From: Faecalibacterium sp. I4-3-84
GTDB taxonomy: Bacteria > Bacillota > Clostridia > Oscillospirales > Ruminococcaceae
Assembly (NCBI RefSeq): GCF_023347255.1
Contig: NZ_CP094466.1
Span: 1,860,001-1,924,000, forward strand
Length of the DNA: 64,000 nt
Reading direction: 5' to 3'
In this document: positions 60,655-64,000 of the stretch, piece after piece
Position numbering within the stretch: position 1 is the first letter of the stretch
How the letters are laid out: each line of letters begins with the position of its first letter
Made by a program: the position numbers and the translations under genes
Notes under the pieces: model-generated
Databases searched by the model: none
What the model was told of the DNA's origin: nothing
The model's input: the letters and a program-made list of their open reading frames with translations, nothing else

Positions 60655-61698
60655 TTACTCCTCAATGCCCAGCAGGGGACGCAGGCCCTCCACCGGGATG
60701 GTCTCGGCGCGCCAGCAGCCCAGACCCGGCACCTTGATAATGGTGATCTGGCCGCTCTGTGCCTTTTTGTCGTGCAGCATTTCAGCCAGCACCTTTTCCT
60801 TATCGTAAGTAGTGCGGGTGGGCAGACCAAGGCGGCGGTACACCGCGCGCACCCGCTTCTGCAGTGCCTTGGATTCGATCATGGGCAGCATGCCCAGCGC
60901 CACGCACTCGCCGTGGTAAAGGCCCACGGTGCGGCGGCCCTTGATGCCCTTGACGGCCTCGATGCCGTGGCCGATAGTGTGGCCGAAGTTCAGGGCCTTG
61001 CGCATGCCCTGCTCAGTCTCGTCCTGCTCCACGATGTTCTTCTTGAACCGCAGGCTGCGGCAGATGATCTCGCCGATCTGGGCATCCACGTCGCCATTTT
61101 CAAAGATCGCGAACAGCTCGGGGTCTGCCAGCAGGCTTGCCTTGACGGCTTCTGCCAGACCGTTGATGAAGTGACGGCGGGGTAGAGTGGCAAGGGTGTC
61201 CGGGTCCACGATGACCAGCTTGGGCTGCCAGAAGGCGCCCACGATGTTTTTGGTATCGCCCAGATCCACGGCGGTCTTGCCGCCGATGGAGGAATCGATC
61301 ATGGAAAGGGTGGTGGTGGGGCAGTTGATGAAGTCGATGCCCCGCATGTAGATGGAAGCGGCAAAACCGGCCAGATCGCCCACCACGCCGCCGCCTACGG
61401 CGATCACCAGATCACCGCGGCCCATGCCGAATTCCAGCATCTGCTTGAGGACGGATTCCAGAATTTTAAAGCTCTTGCTGGCTTCGCCCTGCGGCACCGT
61501 GATGATGTGGGCATCCTTGCACTGGTCGGCCACCATCTGGGCGTACTGTGCGGGCACACCACTGTCGGTCACAACGGCCACACGGCGGTCCAGCCGGGCG
61601 AACTGGTACAGGTTTTCCAGCGAGCCGCTCTTGACGATGATGTCATAGCTGCGCTCGCCCAGATTCATGGTCAGCTTGGTTCCGATAAATTCACTCAT
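60655..61698 (-). CDS. aroB: 3-dehydroquinate synthase
   Basis: The 347-residue enzyme makes 3-dehydroquinate from DAHP with NAD and a divalent metal. Signatures are VVTDSGVPAQYAQMVADQ, VIAVGGGVVGDLAGFAASIY, FINCPTTTLSMIDSSIGGKT with AVDLGDTKNIVGAFWQP, RHFINGLAEAVKASLL and LNFGHTIGHGIEAV (metal His). The ATG overlaps the pheA stop by 4 bp. Confidence 0.97.
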   Translation of the reverse strand: MSEFIGTKLTMNLGERSYDIIVKSGSLENLYQFARLDRRVAVVTDSGVPAQYAQMVADQCKDAHIITVPQGEASKSFKILESVLKQMLEFGMGRGDLVIAVGGGVVGDLAGFAASIYMRGIDFINCPTTTLSMIDSSIGGKTAVDLGDTKNIVGAFWQPKLVIVDPDTLATLPRRHFINGLAEAVKASLLADPELFAIFENGDVDAQIGEIICRSLRFKKNIVEQDETEQGMRKALNFGHTIGHGIEAVKGIKGRRTVGLYHGECVALGMLPMIESKALQKRVRAVYRRLGLPTRTTYDKEKVLAEMLHDKKAQSGQITIIKVPGLGCWRAETIPVEGLRPLLGIEE

Positions 61699-62765
61699 TT
61701 GGTATACACTCCTAACAGCCGCACGGTACGGCAGGTGCGGTCAAGCTCACGCAGCAGCGCGGCGGTCTCGTCGGCGGTGGGGTCACCCACCAGCTCCACG
61801 TAAAAATAATATTCAAACGGCACATGAGGCATGGGCCGACTCTTGATGGACTCCATATTGAAGCCGCTGGCACCGATGATCTGGATCACCTCGCCCAGCT
61901 TGCCGGGTTTGTTGTCCACCGTGAACAGCAGCGAGAACCGGTTGCCGCCGGTAGGCTTTTCGCGGCTGAGCACGATAAAGCGGGTGGTGTTGTCGCCGTC
62001 GGTGTTGATGCTGGGCACCAGCACCTCCAGCCCGTACAGTGCCGCCGTCTCCACGCTTGCAATGGCCGCTTTGGAGGAGTCGCCGCTTTCGGCCACGAAC
62101 TTTGCGGCCATGGCGGTGTTGGCCATGGCGGTGGCGGGCAGGCCGAACTGCCTTAAAAAGGTCTCGCTCTGGGCGATGGCCTGCTGGTGGCTGTAGACGC
62201 TTTTGATCTGGTCGAGCTTTGTGCCCGGCAGCACCAGCAGGTTCTGGGAGATGGGCAGATCGTACACATCCACCACCCACAGCGCCGGGTGATTGTAGCA
62301 CAGATCCAGCACGGCAGAAACATCGCCCGCATGGCTGTTCTCAAAGGGAACGACGCCCCGGGCAGCATCGCCGCGTTCCACCGCGTCAAACACCTCGTCC
62401 CAGGTGGGATAGCTCACAGCCTCGGCGTGGGGGAACAGCGCCCGGAGGGCAATGTGAGCAAAAGCGCCCTCCACGCCCTGATAGGCGGCGCGGTTTTGGC
62501 CCAGCACCACGGCTTCGTACTGCTTTGCCACGTCCATCAGGTTCTGCACGTGGTCTTTATAGTAGGGCCGCAGGGCCGGGTCCTGAATGCGGGCCGCAGC
62601 CTTTTCCAGCACTGCCGTCTCGCGGGCGGCATCGTAAACGGGCAGGCCATGGGCTCTTTTGTATTCGGCCACCTGCAGCACAGCAGCCATCCGCCGCTCA
62701 AACAGCGCAGCCAGCTGGGCATCCACCGTGTCGATCTCGGCGCGTGCCTGTTCCAGTGCGTCCAT
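61695..62765 (-). CDS. pheA: Bifunctional chorismate mutase/prephenate dehydratase
   Basis: The 356-residue P-protein has three parts: an AroQ-type chorismate mutase (about 1-90; ARAEIDTVDAQLAALFERRM), prephenate dehydratase (about 100-275; AYQGVEGAFAHIALRALFP, VVPFENSHAGDVSAVLDL, NTDGDNTTRFIVLSRE) and an ACT domain (about 285-356; SLLFTVDNKPGKLGEVIQII, GFNMESIKSRPMP). The ACT domain should give feedback inhibition by phenylalanine. The start at 62765 has AAAGGATGTG at eight-base spacing. It is the first gene of the operon. Confidence 0.95.
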   Translation of the reverse strand: MDALEQARAEIDTVDAQLAALFERRMAAVLQVAEYKRAHGLPVYDAARETAVLEKAAARIQDPALRPYYKDHVQNLMDVAKQYEAVVLGQNRAAYQGVEGAFAHIALRALFPHAEAVSYPTWDEVFDAVERGDAARGVVPFENSHAGDVSAVLDLCYNHPALWVVDVYDLPISQNLLVLPGTKLDQIKSVYSHQQAIAQSETFLRQFGLPATAMANTAMAAKFVAESGDSSKAAIASVETAALYGLEVLVPSINTDGDNTTRFIVLSREKPTGGNRFSLLFTVDNKPGKLGEVIQIIGASGFNMESIKSRPMPHVPFEYYFYVELVGDPTADETAALLRELDRTCRTVRLLGVYTK

Positions 62766-62822
62766 GGGTTCACATCCTTTTGCATGTATGATAAATACCA
62801 TCAAGATAATAGATACCCAGTA

Positions 62823-62851
62823 AGTATACCATAACTGGGACGGAGAAACAA
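62823..62851 (-). promoter_or_regulatory. aro operon promoter
   Basis: TTGTTT (62846-62851), 17 bp, TATACT (62823-62828) on the minus strand. The leader to pheA is short and contains no T-box or trp-type attenuator that I can see. Confidence 0.65.
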
Positions 62852-62924
62852 CAAAACCTCCGGCGTTTCAAAGGGGAGAATATTTCAAATCAGATATGTG
62901 TAAAAAGAACAAAATAGAAAACGA

Positions 62925-63056
62925 ACTCCCTCAGTCAAACCCTTGCGGGTTTGCCAGCTCCCTCAAAGAGGGAGCCGCTGACAAAGCGGAAAAGTTTCCG
63001 GCTCTGCCAAGGGCCCCATCCCCGAGGGGGCTGTCGCCGAAGGCGACTGGGGGAGT
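62925..63056. repeat. Palindromic repeat element, copy 2
   Basis: A 132-bp block with inverted ends (ACTCCCTCAGTC / GACTGGGGGAGT) and inner segments CCAGCTCCCTC-AAAGAGGGAGCC and CTCTGCCAAGG that match the layout of 46762-46895. It lies between the aro promoter and the small gene at 63069. Confidence 0.7.
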
Positions 63057-63068
63057 TCTATTTGCATA

Positions 63069-63248
63069 TTATCTGTTTTTCAGCAGCTCTTCCCTGCTGC
63101 GGGCTTTGCCGTAATATCTCCCATAGGGATTATCCAGCGCCTGTGCAAGGGAGACCGGCTTTTCCGGCTCTGGCCTTTGCACCGGCTTTGCTGTGCGGTC
63201 AAATGTGAACCCGGCGGCAGGCCCGCCGCGCTTTACCCGGAACCGCAT
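63069..63248 (-). CDS. Hypothetical 59-residue basic protein
   Basis: A 59-codon frame starts 3 bp after the stop of the upstream membrane protein gene (GAGGGCTGAGCC before ATG) and ends beside the repeat element. The protein is basic (MRFRVKRGGPAAGFTFDRTA) and ends with ALDNPYGRYYGKARSREELL. Tight spacing to the upstream gene and protein-like composition support it. No family is recognised. Confidence 0.6.
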   Translation of the reverse strand: MRFRVKRGGPAAGFTFDRTAKPVQRPEPEKPVSLAQALDNPYGRYYGKARSREELLKNR

Positions 63249-63251
63249 GGC

Positions 63252-64000
63252 TCAGCCCTCTGCAGTGGCGGTAGAAACAGCCCCGGCGGTCAGCTTGTTC
63301 CACAGTTCTTCGCCGCCCTCAAGCAGGTCGGCGGAGTCCTTGTTCCATGCGCCGCGGATGCCGATATAGTACCGGCTCATCAGCTCCTGACTGGAGCCGC
63401 TTTCGCTCTGCACAGCATCAGAAGCGTAATCGCCCAGATCAAGGCCCGCCAGCACCGGGCAGTCGGTCCAGCGGTAGACCATGTTCCACCAGTCACTGTC
63501 TGCGTCGGACTGCGGCAGGCTGCCGTCGAGGTAGCGCAGGGTGCCGGTGGTCTTCTGGAAGCCTGCGGGGTCGTACAGGATGAAGATGGAACTCAGCGCG
63601 CCCTGAATGTCGGTGGAAAGTTTGGTGGTGCCTGCCATGTCAAGGTAGGCGTCCGAGTCCTCGTTGCCAAAGTCCATGGTGTAGAGGTTCAGCTTTACCA
63701 CCACCTTGCCGTCACCGTTCCGGTCTTCGCCGTAGGCGGCAAGGGCGTCCTGCAGGGCGGTCTGGGTGGCTTCCGGCAGGTAGTGGGGTGCCACAACGGC
63801 CACGTTATAGTCTGCATGGACGGTAAAGAAATACTGCCCGATGAAGTTGTAGCCGAAGAACACCACGATGATGCCGATGATGATGACCCACTTGAGGTTA
63901 TAATCCCACCAGTTGGCCCAGCGTTCCTTGCGGGTGTACTGGCGCTGTTTGCGGGGCTGGAGGTCTTTGGGGTCGATATCGCGTTCGTAACGGTAGCTTG
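63252..64000 (-). CDS. Membrane-anchored protein, 5' part outside window
   Basis: The frame is open to the window edge, so the N-terminus is missing. The visible 248 residues start with a charged part (RYERDIDPKDLQPRKQRQYT), then one membrane helix (WVIIIGIIVVFFGYNFIGQY) and an external domain of about 190 residues with DRNGDGKVVVKL, similar to a calcium-binding loop, and YDPAGFQKTTGTLRYLDGSL. No catalytic motif or family is recognised. It is followed by the 59-residue gene on the same strand. Confidence 0.75.
   Translation of the reverse strand, partial: SYRYERDIDPKDLQPRKQRQYTRKERWANWWDYNLKWVIIIGIIVVFFGYNFIGQYFFTVHADYNVAVVAPHYLPEATQTALQDALAAYGEDRNGDGKVVVKLNLYTMDFGNEDSDAYLDMAGTTKLSTDIQGALSSIFILYDPAGFQKTTGTLRYLDGSLPQSDADSDWWNMVYRWTDCPVLAGLDLGDYASDAVQSESGSSQELMSRYYIGIRGAWNKDSADLLEGGEELWNKLTAGAVSTATAEG

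Overview
The window looks like chromosomal DNA of a GC-rich anaerobic Clostridia, most likely Faecalibacterium or a close Oscillospiraceae relative. This rests on Firmicutes-type gene content (CIRCE-controlled hrcA operon, T-box asnS, GlpP antitermination, spoVT/spoVA/gpr/spoIIP), consistent AGGAGG ribosome sites, and three small proteins whose N-termini resemble the leader of the Faecalibacterium anti-inflammatory protein MAM as I remember it. The genus call is an inference; the sequence carries no rRNA.

Region 1 (1-1872): two tandem DUF3048 lipoprotein genes and a complete tRNA-Lys(UUU). Region 2 (1828-15097): a 13.2 kb integrative and mobilizable element inserted into the tRNA-Lys 3' end and bounded by a perfect 46-bp repeat. 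It carries int, xis, a helicase, a CHC2 zinc-finger protein, a relaxase, mobC, a candidate oriT and candidate iterons. Its cargo is a ROK-regulated polyol operon (sorbitol-type dehydrogenase, VOC protein, GPH symporter, fructokinase, His15-less HPr). It has no conjugation machinery, so it would need a helper. Beyond attR lies AT-richer debris that includes an integrase fragment.

Region 3 (15790-22647, minus): glycerol operon (G3P oxidase with [2Fe-2S] domain, FAD/NAD oxidoreductase, DUF1667, glpK, glpP) with a leader terminator likely controlled by GlpP, then a BaiN-like flavoprotein. Region 4 (22875-28572, plus): spoVT, then hrcA-grpE-dnaK-dnaJ under a promoter overlapping CIRCE. Region 5 (28664-30183): three monocistronic secreted-peptide-like genes with a shared GG leader; this is the most novel part. 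Region 6 (30318-34536, minus): DHHW/MBOAT acyl-transfer pair, DUF4358 lipoprotein and a VanY-type peptidase. Region 7 (34613-39374): spoVAC-AD-AE, rpsT (opposite strand), gpr-spoIIP.

Region 8 (39371-53594): T-box asnS, mutY, a small membrane protein, a degenerate LytM protein, aldo/keto reductase, prfC, a palindromic repeat element, a GNAT-MnmM fusion, htrA, pullulanase and a tandem-AAA ATPase. Region 9 (53650-62765, minus): a compact aromatic amino acid operon, pheA-aroB-aroC-aroE/K-aroQ-aroF-aroA-tyrA, ending in a WYL regulator. It covers the route from E4P + PEP to prephenate and phenylpyruvate. Region 10 (62925-64000): a second copy of the repeat element, a 59-residue protein, and a membrane protein cut by the window edge.
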